From NCBI RefSeq assembly GCF_047496725.1, contig NC_132972.1, positions 8,451,501 through 8,515,500 of the forward strand: DNA of 64,000 bases, given 5' to 3'. Below, piece after piece: positions 12,651 to 25,689 of the stretch. The stretch comes from Anoplolepis gracilipes. Lineage: Eukaryota; Arthropoda; Insecta; Hymenoptera; Formicidae. The translations under genes were made by a program, and so were the position numbers. The notes under the pieces were generated by a model. It was not told the origin of the DNA and ran no database searches. It worked only from the letters and a program-made list of their open reading frames with translations. Numbering within the stretch: position 1 is the first letter of the stretch; every line of letters begins with the position of its first letter.

Positions 12651-15377
12651 ATTATTTCTTTAAAATAAATAAAATTTTAACATCATTTTTTACCTAATAA
12701 AGAAATATTATAATAATATTATAGAAAGGAGAGAGAGAGAAAGAGAGAAAAATGTTATAATTTATTTGAAAAGCTATTGAGAGAATATCTGTATTGAGAT
12801 AATATAAAAAATATATACTTATTTAAAATAGGTTCATTGAAAATTTGTTATAAATAAAAAATTGAAAGAAAAAAACTAAATAATTAATATGAGTAAAAGT
12901 ATTTATATTTTTGTTTAGACTAATGTTTTTTTAATAATTCGAATGAATAAGGCTCCAATATTTACAAACACGTAACTATCAACTTGGCAAAATGGTTTTT
13001 TCTTTCAGATTACTATATCATATTACTTGTTTCTTTAAAAATGACGAATGACTATTAAAGAAATATTTCGTAATTATGAAAAAAGCCTAATTTAGATGAT
13101 GCAAACTTGAAAATTCTTTAATACATTAGACTTAATATATCAGCAGCCTTTTTTTCAGTTGATAAAACGATAAATCTGTTTTACATCAAATTCCTTACCT
13201 ATTATTACGGATTATATCTAACAATGAGCTTTATGTTACCTATTATTCAAGTAACAATAATAAAGTTTGATCGAAAAAATTGCTGCCTTAAAGAGAAATA
13301 AACGTGCAAAATATTTTTAGAACAACTTTTCTCATAAAATAACGTTCTTAGAATAACGCGACTTGATTAAAGAAAATTTTACTCTTTTTAAGAAAAATGT
13401 AGAATCATATCCGGAAGAGAATTATGTATTATTCCAAAAAAAATTTCTAGAAGTGTTCCAAATTTTTTGACTCTATAATGAAATGTATCTAGCCCGATTG
13501 GAAAAAGATACATAAATAAGAAGGAAAATCACTGATGACGTAGGCACGAGGAAGTTACGAGCAGTACCGTTTTTTTTACGACTTTGCTTGCGCAACCTTC
13601 TTTTTAAAATAAAATTATGAAACATTCATCACATTTTCAACATAAAAGTGTTATTGTATTGAAATAAAGATTGATAAGTAAATAAAATTTTAGATTTTTA
13701 GATTATATTATCTCACTATCAGTATTTTGCTTATTACGATGGAATTTTACTATTAAACTTGTATGAGTGATAAATTGATTCTAGATGAGCAAATAGATAA
13801 TAATTTAGTATCATCTTCAAACATAAACATATTTTGATAAATTAAATAAAAAAGTAAAACAATATGTCACCTTCGAATAAATTTGAATTTATTGATGTTA
13901 TTTATAATTCACGCCTGTATCGTTTGAACTGTAATTATTCCCTCAGATTTAATTCACAATTATTATTATGTTTAGTTTGCAATTAAATACGCAAATAATA
14001 AAATCGTGATTATAGATTATTACGAAATGTTTTAATTGCATTTCTTTTAGTTTATGCACATATGCACTCCGATGGATATTAAAACGAAATATCCTATATA
14101 TTCCATATATGCACGACGGTTTTATAGTATTACCAGGAACTGTCGTAAACGAGGATAAAACCGCAAAAATTCATGCAAACCACAAGATATGATTGTGCAG
14201 GCGACGTAAAGCTGATAAAAAACGTAACAGTTTACACGATCGCTCTATGCAAACGATCTATTAACCCATTTAGTTACGTAAAAATAAATCATAAAATAAA
14301 AAATATAAGTTTTTAGTTTTATCAAAGGTATTGTAAATTGTATTCGATATTGTTAAACAATAAATTGTATTTGTTATCGTAAAACAAATTATTAACAATT
14401 TAATTATTTTAAGGATTTTTAGTTTAACGATTTTTTCGTGCGACATTCTTATTCGCAATAAGAATTATTCATTGTATATAGTATATAGTATGTACGAGTA
14501 AAATTGGTATTAAAAAACCGTCGCAAACAAGAATATTAATGACTTGCTTTCGAAGTAAATCGTTTTTCGAATGGCAACTGAATTTCCGTTTATATAGCCA
14601 TTTAAAAACCTTAATTTATAATTTTAGCATATTTGTAGTTGGAATCAATGCTTCGTGTAATTCAAAAGCAGTTGGTAATTGTAACAACTTTTTATAATAT
14701 CTATTTCAAAAAGAATATATCCTTTTTTTTATATAACGCATTATGTGTTTCAATTAAGATATTATGTAGTTACAAAAATATGAATTATACGTAAATACTG
14801 TATGTAATATACTAATAAAAGTAAATATACTAATACATAATACAGGGTATTTACTCAAATCTTGTAAAAAATCTAGTAAAAAATTCCCTAAAAATTCTTT
14901 GATTTTCTAGATATTTTTGTTTAAAATTCCAAGTAAAGAGGATATTTTCCAAACTTTTTTAATACCATTTTTTCTAAAATAAATTTTATTATTACATACG
15001 TTTTCTAATGTCTTTCATTTATACGAAGGAAAAGTGCTCGATTTTGTAAATATAAAAAACTGAATAATTTTCATAAGATAAGCATTTTTTATTTGCACAG
15101 AATTTTCATTATATATATATTTTCATCATTATATATTTCATTATATGTATACAACATATATATGTTCATGATATATTTTGAATATATCACATAATTTGTT
15201 TGGTTGGCTAACTGGTATGTGCAAAGTTGTAATGTGTTTTACTTTGTGGAAATTCACTAATTGTCACCTAACCTGAAATTGCTAGCTTTATTTTTAATAA
15301 GTCTAGATTCTTATTTTTAATAATTCTTCACAAATTAAAAATACAATTTACTATTAAATAAAAAAAAAAGTTGCTCC

Positions 15378-16125
15378 AAACAAAATAAGACATCAAGTTT
15401 ACGCTGCGTCTCACTTTGTCTGCCGACGATTTTTTAAGCATTTCTTGCTAAATTTTAAATGTTTGAGAATTTCACAATAGTTGTACAAAAAGTTGTATGC
15501 GTAAAAATTATTAGAATATTAATTAATCAAATTATATCGCCCGAACCGCCAAATGGATTAATACCGATGAAACACTGATCGCATTTCTATAGTTCTATCA
15601 ACTTTAATGAGATTTCGTATAAGTCTGTAATCACTTTTAATTTCCAGAGAGGATTTTATGCGTAAAAATTATTAAAATATTTATTAAATAAATTAGAGTG
15701 GCCAAATGTACAAATATCGAAATAAGACGTTGGTCATATTTCGATTGTTCTATCGACTTTAAATGAGGTTTTATGTTATTTATTTTTGTCATTTTGCAAT
15801 TATATCATACTTTCTGAAGAGGGTTTTAAGTATATGTAAAAAATTATTAAATATTTATTAAACAAATTAGATATCGAGATGCCGTAATAACAAAAATTTC
15901 ATTTAAAGCCCAGAACTACAAATCGAAATATGTCTCACTTTAATATATGTTCTACGTCTCGGGCAATATAATTTGTATAATTAATATTCTAATAATAATT
16001 GTTACGCATAGAACTTTTTGTAAAAGTGTTGCAGCACTTGCAAGTACTTAAAAATTTTTTAAAAATCGTCGAAGCATAATAAAGTGAGACGCAGCATGAA
16101 CTTGGCGTCTCGATTTGTCCCGATT
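15378..16125. mobile_element. inverted-repeat element with degenerate internal repeats, non-autonomous
   Basis: The left arm (about 15392-15550) and right arm (about 15959-16118) are imperfect reverse complements. Both carry GCTGCGTCTCACTTT or its complement, TTTTTAA next to a CGTCG or CGACG, an AACTTTTTGTA-like stretch and ATTAATATTCTAAT. Between and within the arms, a unit of about 170-180 bp recurs at least twice in direct orientation, each with a variant of AAAATTATTAAAATATTTATTAAA (15661 and 15837). No transposase is present. The structure fits a foldback-type or MITE-like element; the superfamily is not clear. Confidence 0.65.
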
Positions 16126-18024
16126 TTTTCCGAGGCCTTTCTTTTAATGATCGACATTATTTGTTTAATCTAGCAAGAATTCTAAAACGATTAAAAATAA
16201 AACCAAAACTCTCAACAATTAATGAGTTTCCACAAGATGAGAAGTCAGCTTCACACATGCTCAAATGCAATTGTACAAAATATGCTATGCGATAATCAAA
16301 AAATTAATTCTAAATTATATGTAATAAATTATTTCATATGTAATGAATTATCTGATTGCTCCTGAAAGCCCAATATCATTCCAGACCTGTTTATGTTTTT
16401 TGTTGACATACATTTTTAAAAGCACTCACAAAACACTCGCGTGAGTTTGCATTTATTATAGAGTGAAAATACGACTGTCTCATCTTGATTATATGTCCGG
16501 ATGATTCAATTTGTTTAACTAATATTTTTGCGCAGAAAACTTTTTGTAAAATTATTGTAAAATTTCTTCAAGGTTATTGTATTCGTCATATTTTAATATT
16601 TTATCATTAAATAATATCATTCTAATTGTATTCATCAATTTGATCAATGTATAATAATTATTAACAATTTTAATTGAAATTTATATTTTATTTTCAAATT
16701 CATTTTATGATAATTTTCAAGAGATATTTTCCTTAGAAAATGTTTTAAGTAATAAACATTTTGAGAAATATATTCTTTCAAATTAAAAAATATCAATATA
16801 TTAACTAAAACAAAACATCAAAATTCAAAATATATGCCATCATATATGAAAGTTTTGATTTGAAAAATCAACCACAAACATTTAGCAAAGATTTTTAAAA
16901 TCTAAACAAAGACAATTGAAGAATAAGAAGAAAATTGTTGCTAGACACTTTCTAGAGAAAGAGAATTTCTCTGTTACATAGAACAAGGTACCATGAGGTA
17001 GCATGAGATTGAACAATGCACGTCTGGGATCTTCTGACGAGTTTTATCAACGATCGAGCAAGAACGCGTGTCTTGTGTTACGATCAAAGGATAGTGGCAA
17101 GATAAGAACAAAAATATCATAGGTAGTAGGAGTTGCCCTACTACGTTATCCCTCCTCGACAATCTCACAGCATCCACCCGCTCCGAAAATCAATACCGCG
17201 TTACGGCGAATTGGTCGACAAGTATAAAAAAAAAATAGATCCAATAAATACGATTCAATGCTAATAGCTAGGCTCACGTTATAATTATAAAACTTTATAC
17301 ACGTATGTAATTGATTTCAAATTAAAAGTATAGTTTCTATTATTTCTTTTACTTTTGATTTTATATAAAAATATTTCTTTATTATGTTAAATCTATCAAT
17401 TCTTATACCAAATTAAAAATAAAGCAAAAATAAAAGAAAAAATATATATAAATGTATAATTAGAAGAATATATAAATATTTAATCACATAGAAAACTTTC
17501 TTGATAAATGCAAATCAAAATTCTTTAGCAAATATTTTTGCATAAAACGCAAAAAAGCTCACGACTTTTTAAGCATATAGTTAATCACTTGTGAATATTT
17601 CCATATAAATGGAAAGACTTCTGGACTTCTTAATGAATTATATTTTTGTTGTTGTAGGTCTGTTGTTGATTTTAACGTTTCAAACAATCGTTAGAAATTT
17701 TTCATCATGCATATGTATATGTATGTATGTGCACAAGATTGAGTCCGAATTCTGATTTTTAAAATTATTTGAAAATAATCTGTAAAATACATTCTTATTT
17801 ATTTGAATTCAAATTTTTCTTTTTTGGTAACAATAATTACAGAATAAGTTATAAATAAATAATAAACTCAGATACCAAATAATTGAATAAAAATATAGAC
17901 ATTTACAAGTAATATTTTATTTTTCTCTGAATATATGTATATCTATTATTTGAATATATATTTAAATATATATCTGACAGATTCGTTATTACGAGATTAA
18001 AATAAAAAGTAATTAAAGACTCAC

Positions 18025-18052
18025 CGGTACAATGCACAACAGCAGAGTTGAT
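18025..18052 (-). other. candidate 28-nt microexon
   Basis: On the minus strand, 28 nt lie between a strong acceptor (GTATTTTACAG) and a near-consensus donor (GTGAGTC). One frame reads STLLLCIVP, a hydrophobic stretch like part of a signal peptide. Microexons of this size do occur in large-intron insect genes, but splice-like pairs also arise by chance, so I rate it low. Confidence 0.2.
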
Positions 18053-18618
18053 CTGTAAAATACAAATATATTCAAATTAAAGTAATCCTAAAATCATTGA
18101 TATGTCAAAAAATAATTATAATTATAAAAATAAAAATTTTTTGTCTTTTAAATACAAATTATTTAATAGAAAAATTACATAATATCCAAAATATGTTCTA
18201 TTTGCATATATGTAAGTATTTATAAAATATTTAAACTTTGTATATATATAAATTAATATATATATTAATTTATATATATAAATAATGTAGATAATTATAA
18301 ATTTTAAGCATTGTGTGTTGAAACATTTATGTATATCTTGCACAGATATTTATTCTTTATTCTAATTTAACATAATAATTCAGATATGCTGAGACAAATA
18401 TTCGTATTTTATGTTACCGTAATATAATTATAATTATAGTGATCACAATATTAATTACGGCGATATATACTAGTTCTATTTGTTTGGTATTTACGATGCT
18501 CAATTGCAATTGTATCTGCACAAGCATCTCGATGCCACATACAACACTAGATAGCACGTATGTGTAGAACTATTTAATTATAGAATGTGAGAATCATGGA
18601 AACCGCTGAACATATCAA

Positions 18619-18742
18619 CTTCCGATTCCATTAGGACTGGTCTGATTCCGAGATTCCGATGTTACGTCACAATAGCCATATTTGATTTGCGTAGTACAAA
18701 CTCGGAATCGGATCGCGCGCTAATAGAATCGGAAATAAGCAT
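18619..18742. repeat. imperfect inverted repeat, possible miniature element
   Basis: TTCCGATTCCATTAG near 18621 is matched in reverse complement by CTAATAGAATCGGAA near 18720 (14 of 15). A second nested pair, CTGATTCCGAG and CTCGGAATCGG, sits inside. The whole forms an imperfect hairpin of about 120 bp that is clearly GC-richer than its surroundings. Confidence 0.6.
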
Positions 18743-19367
18743 AAAGCATGAACTGCGTCATCCGTATAGAAAAGAGATTGACAAAAATGACAAGGATAAG
18801 ATGCGAAGACGGCTACTCTCTGTCCCTTTCTATTCAACGCTGATACTGACTTTCTGAGCTTAAAGAAAAATTTTAAGCCAACTTACTTATAAAATGATAT
18901 TGAGGTTTTTTATTTTCTCGTCACTTGTATACCGAACACGTATACACCATTATATAAGTGTTTTGTATTAATTTTTTTTATTTATATTAATTATAAATGT
19001 CCAAACATAGACGGCATTAAATATAAATGACAACCGTAATACGTCACTATCAACCGAGGAGGAACCAATCACAATCTTAAAAAGAGAGAGATTGACCGTT
19101 TTATGCTCCCTCTCTCTTATTTTTGCCGACCACTATATTTATCATACGCGCAGTTTATGCTTTATGTCAATGGAAGTGAGCTATCTTTATAATTTACAGT
19201 GCGCGATTAGGTTAATTACATCAAGCACAGCGAGTGTTGAAAAAAACAAAATCAATTCACTGTCGAAATTAATCTTTCGATTGCTAGGATGAAAACTATA
19301 TTACAGTACAATATTACGGTCATAAGAATCACCTTTATTTCATTATATTCGAATTACATTCTAAATT

Positions 19368-19790
19368 ATTGAGAATAAATATCGTCTGCAAGGTGTGTAA
19401 ATAAATAATTGTAGTGCCGAGAAAAGTGTATCGGGTTCGACTATCGTATTGAGCAAAGTGTTAGATATAGATGAAAACATGTATAATATATTCGTCGGTG
19501 CGAATGTGGGATAGTTTTGTCGAAAGTGAACTCCGCGCGACTGTAGCTCTATATATTAATAAAAGTAAGTATTAATAAAATTATAGCAAGAAATTCAGTC
19601 ATCGAGAATAAATATTGTCCGCAATAAATAAGCGTGTAGCATCGAGAGTGCTGAGAAAGATATCGAATAAAATGTCATATTATCCAAAATATAGTATATT
19701 GCATCGATAATGCGATAAATCTGTCATGTGAATTCCACGCAACAGTAGTAACTTAAAATATTATTAAATAAATAAATGTTCAATATGTAT
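19368..19790. repeat. diverged tandem duplication, unit about 230 bp
   Basis: GAGAATAAATATCGTCTGCAA near 19370 recurs as GAGAATAAATATTGTCCGCAA near 19604. Later matching parts follow in the same order: GTGCCGAGAAAAG against GTGCTGAGAAAG, and CTCCGCGCGACTGTAG against TTCCACGCAACAGTAG. No reading frame spans both copies. Confidence 0.55.
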
Positions 19791-21326
19791 ATACATAGGC
19801 CATCATTTTTTAATAGAAATTCTTTGCTTTGTTTTTTATAGATACAAATTATTTTCTGCTTTAAATTTTACCGTAATATGTATAATCATTGTATTCATGA
19901 TTATTTAAAAAATAAAACAATAATTTTTTCAAACAGATTTATTTTTGCGCCTCAAAATACAACAAAATGTGTAAGTTTAAAAAATTATGATCTCTTTATA
20001 TTTAAAATATTTATTAAATATTTTATACGCATTATATGTTACGAAGATATAAAATAAATCATTAACAAATGAAAAAATAAATAAGCAATTAATTTTGTAA
20101 ATAAATAAGTAATAAATAAACCATGAATTGCTTTATATCTCACAGTTGCTTCGTTGACACTCGACACCTTCTCGAGTCTGCGCCTCCTCTCTTGTTCATC
20201 CTTTGCTGAGTCTTCATAGCACTCACATGACATTTACTCGTGAAAACACGTTAATTATGCGCACACTAATCAACAAGATACGACAAACGTGATATTTTAT
20301 ACGGCACTCCCGATCTCACGCGACGTGCATGTACATACATATAATGCGACAAGAGAACAACTCGAAAATTACGCGAAAAATTTTATGCATTGTTTGCCAC
20401 AGCTATTTCTATTGCTAATGAATCTTATACACTTTTAGAGCAATCGTATTATATTTTACATTAAAATATAAGTGATTAAATATATAATTTAACGAACATA
20501 TAGTTAGCTTTGCCAACTAATCGCACGCGCGACTTTTAATCAAATAAATTTCACAAAATACGCTTTTTGACAAATTACGACAATGTACTAATGTCAAATT
20601 TATGTGATGTTCGATTGATAAATATTAAAACACAAATTAATAATGACAATATTTAATTAAATGTGACGCAATTCTGCTCAATCAAAATCAGTCTATTTTA
20701 TTCTCATAATACTCTGTTAATGATCGAAAAACTTGAGAATGACAACCTCTCATCTTGATGCTGTGCGATATTCGAGTTGAGAATTAATGACTTTTTGTTT
20801 GAAAAGATGAAATTAAAATTTAATATTGTGCGATACATTCCAAGTACATAACTCTCGAGAAATAAATGTATTGTTAATAAGCTGTTGATTTATCACAGAT
20901 TTCCGATTTGATTATTTGATTCCGGTGAGATGTCATTATTTCGTTTCTTTTGATCCAAAAATAAATTAACGAAAAAATATATGAATCATATTTAAACTTA
21001 AGCATTAAAAAATAATTTTAATTCTAAATATAAAATAATAATAATTGTAATCTTTTATCTACACGCTTACAAATCTTTAATCACGGAAATTGATCAATCG
21101 CGTGAGTTTCCTACTATTAATAATCATAAAGAATAATCGGATTCTAGTACTTATCACGATCGCATCTAAAAGAACAATGATACATAAAGCGATTTGCTAC
21201 AACCTTTTCGTTTTTTCCCTTCCCATCTTTCTCTTTTTCTGACAATGAGTCTTGCCATGTGAATATCAAGGACTCGAGATATAATATCTGAAACATTATA
21301 TAAATAGAATTGAATTAAAAGTTTAA

Positions 21327-21331
<5 letters not shown>

Positions 21332-21378
<47 letters not shown>
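21332..21378. repeat. (TA)n microsatellite
   Basis: A nearly pure TA run. Confidence 0.95.
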
Positions 21379-22533
21379 TGCAAAAGTAATATGATTTTTA
21401 ATAAATGTAAGGAAAATTAAAATGATTTTTAATGCCTTTTTTGAAACAATGTCTTTTTTTTAAATATTTATACTTGATAATTTTCTTGTTTAATGACAGA
21501 CAATTTTTAGATGTATGATATATTCTCTACAAAATACAAAAAATAATTTAACTTTTTATTATTTTAAATTTATCCCTAAAATGTTTATTATACAATAATT
21601 TATAAGTGTTGTGTTTATCTTTTATTTTTTGCGGAGAGTATTTATGTCCAGAAGTTTTTGTCGACTAAAAAAAATATTAATTACAAATATTGCAAGTAAC
21701 TTTGCAATATTTTAATTCTCCGTATAATTTTCAATTCTATTTATTTGATGCTCAAGACATTATAAATTTAAGAAATATGTATATCTCTTAATTTTAACGA
21801 TTTTTTGTAACTATTATACATCTCATATCTTCTTTATTATCGCACAATATGTAGCGTTTGCTGCTTGTAGCACGCTATTGTTTACATTCCGTGACCTTGT
21901 TACTTATGCACTTTATTAGGCTTGAACAAGAAAGTTGCAGCACAAGCTGCTTCTATGTCATGTTATCTTTCAAAATATGATCATGACAAGTAGTAAGGAG
22001 ATCTGATCAGTCCTTACAATTATTACAATTGGCTATTAATTTACGCGATTAATTTCCATTTTAACATTTCGTGTCGTGCATGATAGGAAATTTTCAATTA
22101 TTATTTTTTACTCTACTTAACATATTTAGGATAATAATGATTATTATTTCTTTAATGCTTGAGTTCAATTATATGTATCTTGCATCTCGCTTTAAATTTG
22201 TTGAATTTAAATATAATTTATGTATATCTATTTTTTAATTGAGAAAACACGGTATATTACATAAATTCTCATAATTTAAGTAACATAGAGCCATACTATA
22301 CGCTATTTATTTTGTGAAACTTATATAATTGCAAAATTTTTCTTAATTTATATTTTTTTAATGTATTAAATCTTTTAATTAATGTGTCTTTATTTCGTTA
22401 ACTCGATTCAAATAGTACCGCACGGTATCAAAATGAGATTGTCAACATTATTTTTTGATCGTTTTAACAAAGTATCCACGTGTTCAGGATGTATTAACTC
22501 CGATCGAGCAATGTGTTTGAATTAACAAGTACA

Positions 22534-22587
22534 GTTATTAATTTCGTATTTTAATATTTCCGTTATTAATTTCGTATTTTAATATTT
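22534..22587. repeat. 26-bp tandem pair
   Basis: GTTATTAATTTCGTATTTTA followed by ATATTT appears twice, 28 bp apart, without mismatches. Confidence 0.9.
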
Positions 22588-22600
22588 GTCAATCGCTTAC

Positions 22601-22675
22601 CGTGAATTCGGTGTTTGTATATTGTTGTAATTTATCAAAATACGTATTTTGCGAGATTCATTCGATTGATATCTA
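22601..22675 (-). other. exon-like segment
   Basis: On the minus strand, 75 nt are bounded by an acceptor (CTGTTTGTACAG) and a donor (CACG followed by GTAAGCG). One frame is open throughout; the other two carry stops. I find no recognisable protein. It may be an untranslated or coding exon of a large-intron gene, or chance. Confidence 0.15.
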
Positions 22676-24978
22676 CTGTACAAACAGTCAGCCAGCCATA
22701 AAATATATTTTCGGTTATTTTATTCCGCATATATATTTGCCTTTAATTTTAACTCATATATTCATATTTACGCTATAATACAAGACAGCAATCGTTTTAA
22801 AATAAAAGCGTATTAAAAACAGAACTTCATCAAAAACAGAAGTAACATTGCTGTAGCGAGTAACGCGTGAATTTTGATTGACCTAACGAATCATAGTTTC
22901 ATGTTGCTCTGCTATCGCAATACAATAAAATGCCATATTTTAATAATTAATGTGAGCATAATAAATCATGTTTTCGTGTATCAGTGTGAACGTTCTGAAA
23001 AAGCAAAAATAAGAGAGCAAAAGGAGGTCTCGGAAAATGTCATGTGGCGGCGGAGCAACCGTGAGGTGAGCAATTTATAATTTATTTAATTTAGTATTTG
23101 TAATTTATTATATTCGTAAGATTATTCGTACTTTATCTCTGCAGTAATAATTTATTTTATAATTTTCGTATAATACGAACATAGCAATTTTGATGTAATA
23201 CACATATAATATGCATAAAAATATTCTACATTTTATTTTAAAATACTAAAAAGATGTTTAATCAAATGTTTGTAATTATATATATATATATATATAATTA
23301 CATATATATATATATATAATTATGTGTATATATATATATACAAATAATTTTATTGCATAAATATATTTATAATAATTTAGATTATATGTATCGTGAATAT
23401 TTTAAATTATTTTAATAATTTTAAATTTTAATTGAGATATCTTCCTATTTTATAGATAAATATGTATTGCAATTCCGCCGTTGCGCATCGTATCAGTGAG
23501 TGATTTTTAAATTTTTATTGTATTTTAAGGAAATGAAATCTATAATAATGAGATTTATATAATAACAGCAATAGAAGCTTCTAAATTATTTATAAATTTT
23601 TATATTTTTATAAATTGCTTCTGTTTTGATATATTATATAATTGCATCTTTTGTTTTGATATATCTAATTCTAAATTGATATATCTAATCTTTATTATTT
23701 ATTTCTTCAATTAATTATCCAATTAATTATATTAAAAAAAAAATAAAAATTAATAAAAGTGTTATAGATAAGTATATTTTATACATCTATCGCATCGAAA
23801 TAATTTACCAAAAGTCGAAAGAACTCCATATATTTCGAAATATTCAAAATATTTATGCGCACATGTACATACATACACATGTATACCTGTATAAAAATAT
23901 GTGTATACACAGTTAAAAATGTCTGGCGATCCTCCTTGCGTTTTTCTATCAAGAAATATAAAAATTATGATACCTTTAAAGATTTATAATAAAAAAATAT
24001 ATTATTATAAAAATATATATTCCGCAAAATTTAAAGGCTTGAAAAGGTTCCATTTAGCTTTAAAAATATTCACGTGCTTTTAAATGCTTTTAAACACTGA
24101 AAAATTTGTTTCGGAATTATATGTGTGGTATATATGTATTGATAAATATAGGGGAGAAAATAATACTTTCGCGTAATACCACTTCTGATGAATATATACG
24201 AAAAAGCTAGAGGCAAAATGGATTGCTGGTAAATTGTAAAGTGAAACAAGTAAGTAAGTAAACAGTCGTCACTGACGTTTCAATTTCAGTAGGCACAAAA
24301 ATCTCGGAAAAATCGCGGAATTGAAAAATTGAGAGATAAAAGCAATATCTAATACATATTTCAATTTCTGAAGAAAACTAACCGCAGGTTATTTTAGTAA
24401 TATTCAAATGATTCATTGTAAAGTTTATGTGTTTTCTGCTCAAATCTCATTATATTATACCGATCTTATCTGTCAGAAATTTTATCATAAATCTTTTGTC
24501 ATAAAGCTGAAAAAATGTTGGCATGAAGTGTGTTACGTTATTGTCATCTCTAGAGTGATTTCTCTTTGTTTCGCTTTATTTATATGTGTATGTACATACA
24601 TTCATTTAAACTTTATATTATTTTCTCCACAAATTATTCACAAAATTTATATATTAGCATTTTAGAAAATATATGATTCAACTCTAACTCTCATCAATAC
24701 TTTATAAAAAATAAATATATAAAACAGATATTAATGTTAATATGGAAATATATATTTATTATCAATAATTTGATAAAAAATTAAAAATTAGAATGAAAAA
24801 TATTTCAGAAAGACGTATAAAAAACAAAACATTTTATTCTTTTTCTTCTCTTTTGCTCTTCTTTTTCTTTCTCTTCCTTTGATTAATCTTTTGAGTTAAA
24901 GTTTTTCATTAAGCAACGATGAACTATATTGACTAAATTGGTAAATTGAATAAATTGAACATTTTATAGATTATTTTA

Positions 24979-24979
24979 T

Positions 24980-25020
<41 letters not shown>
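24979..25020. repeat. (CA)n(TA)n compound microsatellite
   Basis: A CA run passing directly into a TA run. Confidence 0.95.
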
Positions 25021-25021
<1 letters not shown>

Positions 25022-25473
25022 TTCCAACTATAATTATATATACGATGATTGAGCCACAATATAACAAGACATAATGTCAACTTTACTTTTAAATTCCCTC
25101 TGGTTTCATCCATCTTGATTCTCAAGAGATATATCTAATTGTAAACCACAAACTAGTTCTTAAACCACAAATGCAACTCTTTTTGTTTCATACGCGATAA
25201 TACTGTATCGTATCTTTATTTCCTTTTTTGTCTGTTAAAAGCAAGTAGTATCGTGATTTCAATATAATATTCTAGAGATATAAGTACTAGTTTAATGTCA
25301 AAATAGTCGTTTGTACCTTTCTATAAATATGAAAAAACAATAATATAATTATGTACTAATCTTTTTTTCTCTCTAACATCTTGAAAAGAATTTAATACAT
25401 TTTTTAAATAAAATAATATAATAATAAAAAAATAAAATAAAAAGAATTAATTTTATTTTTTGGTTTTGTGTAT

Positions 25474-25637
25474 CCGGGACAGCGCGTACGCAGATCCCGA
25501 CTACCAAAAATTGTGCGCTCGACATACCCACATTAGGAGTATTCGCAAGGGTCAGCCTCACCGTAGTGCAATGGCAAGGCCTCGCCCAGGAGGAACCGCC
25601 TTTGTGATCACGGTATCCTCCGCGCCAAGTAAGTTAT
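25474..25637 (-). ncRNA. U1: U1 spliceosomal snRNA, sequence variant
   Basis: U1 snRNA base-pairs with 5' splice sites to start spliceosome assembly. Read on the minus strand, the segment has every U1 landmark in order: a 5' end ATAACTTACTTGG, stem-loop I with GATCACAAAGGC, stem-loop II with the U1A-binding ATTGCAC loop, stem-loop III, the Sm site AATTTTTGG, and a closing stem-loop ending GTCCCGG. Its length of about 164 nt is the normal U1 length. Three differences stand out against the usual insect and vertebrate U1. One extra A lies in the 5' end. C is replaced by T at the position that pairs with the last exon base. G is replaced by A in the U1-70K loop (AUCACGAAG becomes AUCACAAAG). These mark a divergent variant or an ageing copy. 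The promoter element that drives snRNA genes should lie near 25678-25698, but I cannot confirm it. Confidence 0.9.
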
Positions 25638-25689
25638 AGAGAAGTGCCCTCAGGATACGGTTTTAATTACCTTCGTGATCGTTTTTTAC

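Larger units (their letters stand above)
9690..15370. other. AT-rich stretch without confident genes
   Basis: No gene is recognised. Points of note are the isolated GC-richer open block at 10103-10312 (listed separately), a long (CT)n at 12590-12645 and a segment starting ACAGGGTATTT near 14843. That last one resembles the ends of some insect repeats but shows no partner end. Confidence 0.5.
16130..25470. other. AT-rich stretch without confident genes
   Basis: No protein gene is recognised. GC-richer islets lie around 16970-17220 and 18600-18850. A diverged tandem duplication of about 230 bp lies at 19368-19790, a 26-bp tandem pair at 22534-22587, and TA microsatellites at 21332-21378, 23278-23342 and 24979-25020. 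Two exon-like segments on the minus strand are listed separately. Confidence 0.5.

Noticed and set aside
14843..14960. possible transposon end starting ACAGGGTATTT
   Set aside because: No second end, no inverted repeat and no target duplication found by eye.
17120..17150. let-7-like look of GTAGTAGG with a hairpin to CCTACTAC
   Set aside because: The stem is only eight pairs and the mature sequence does not match let-7 or any microRNA I know.
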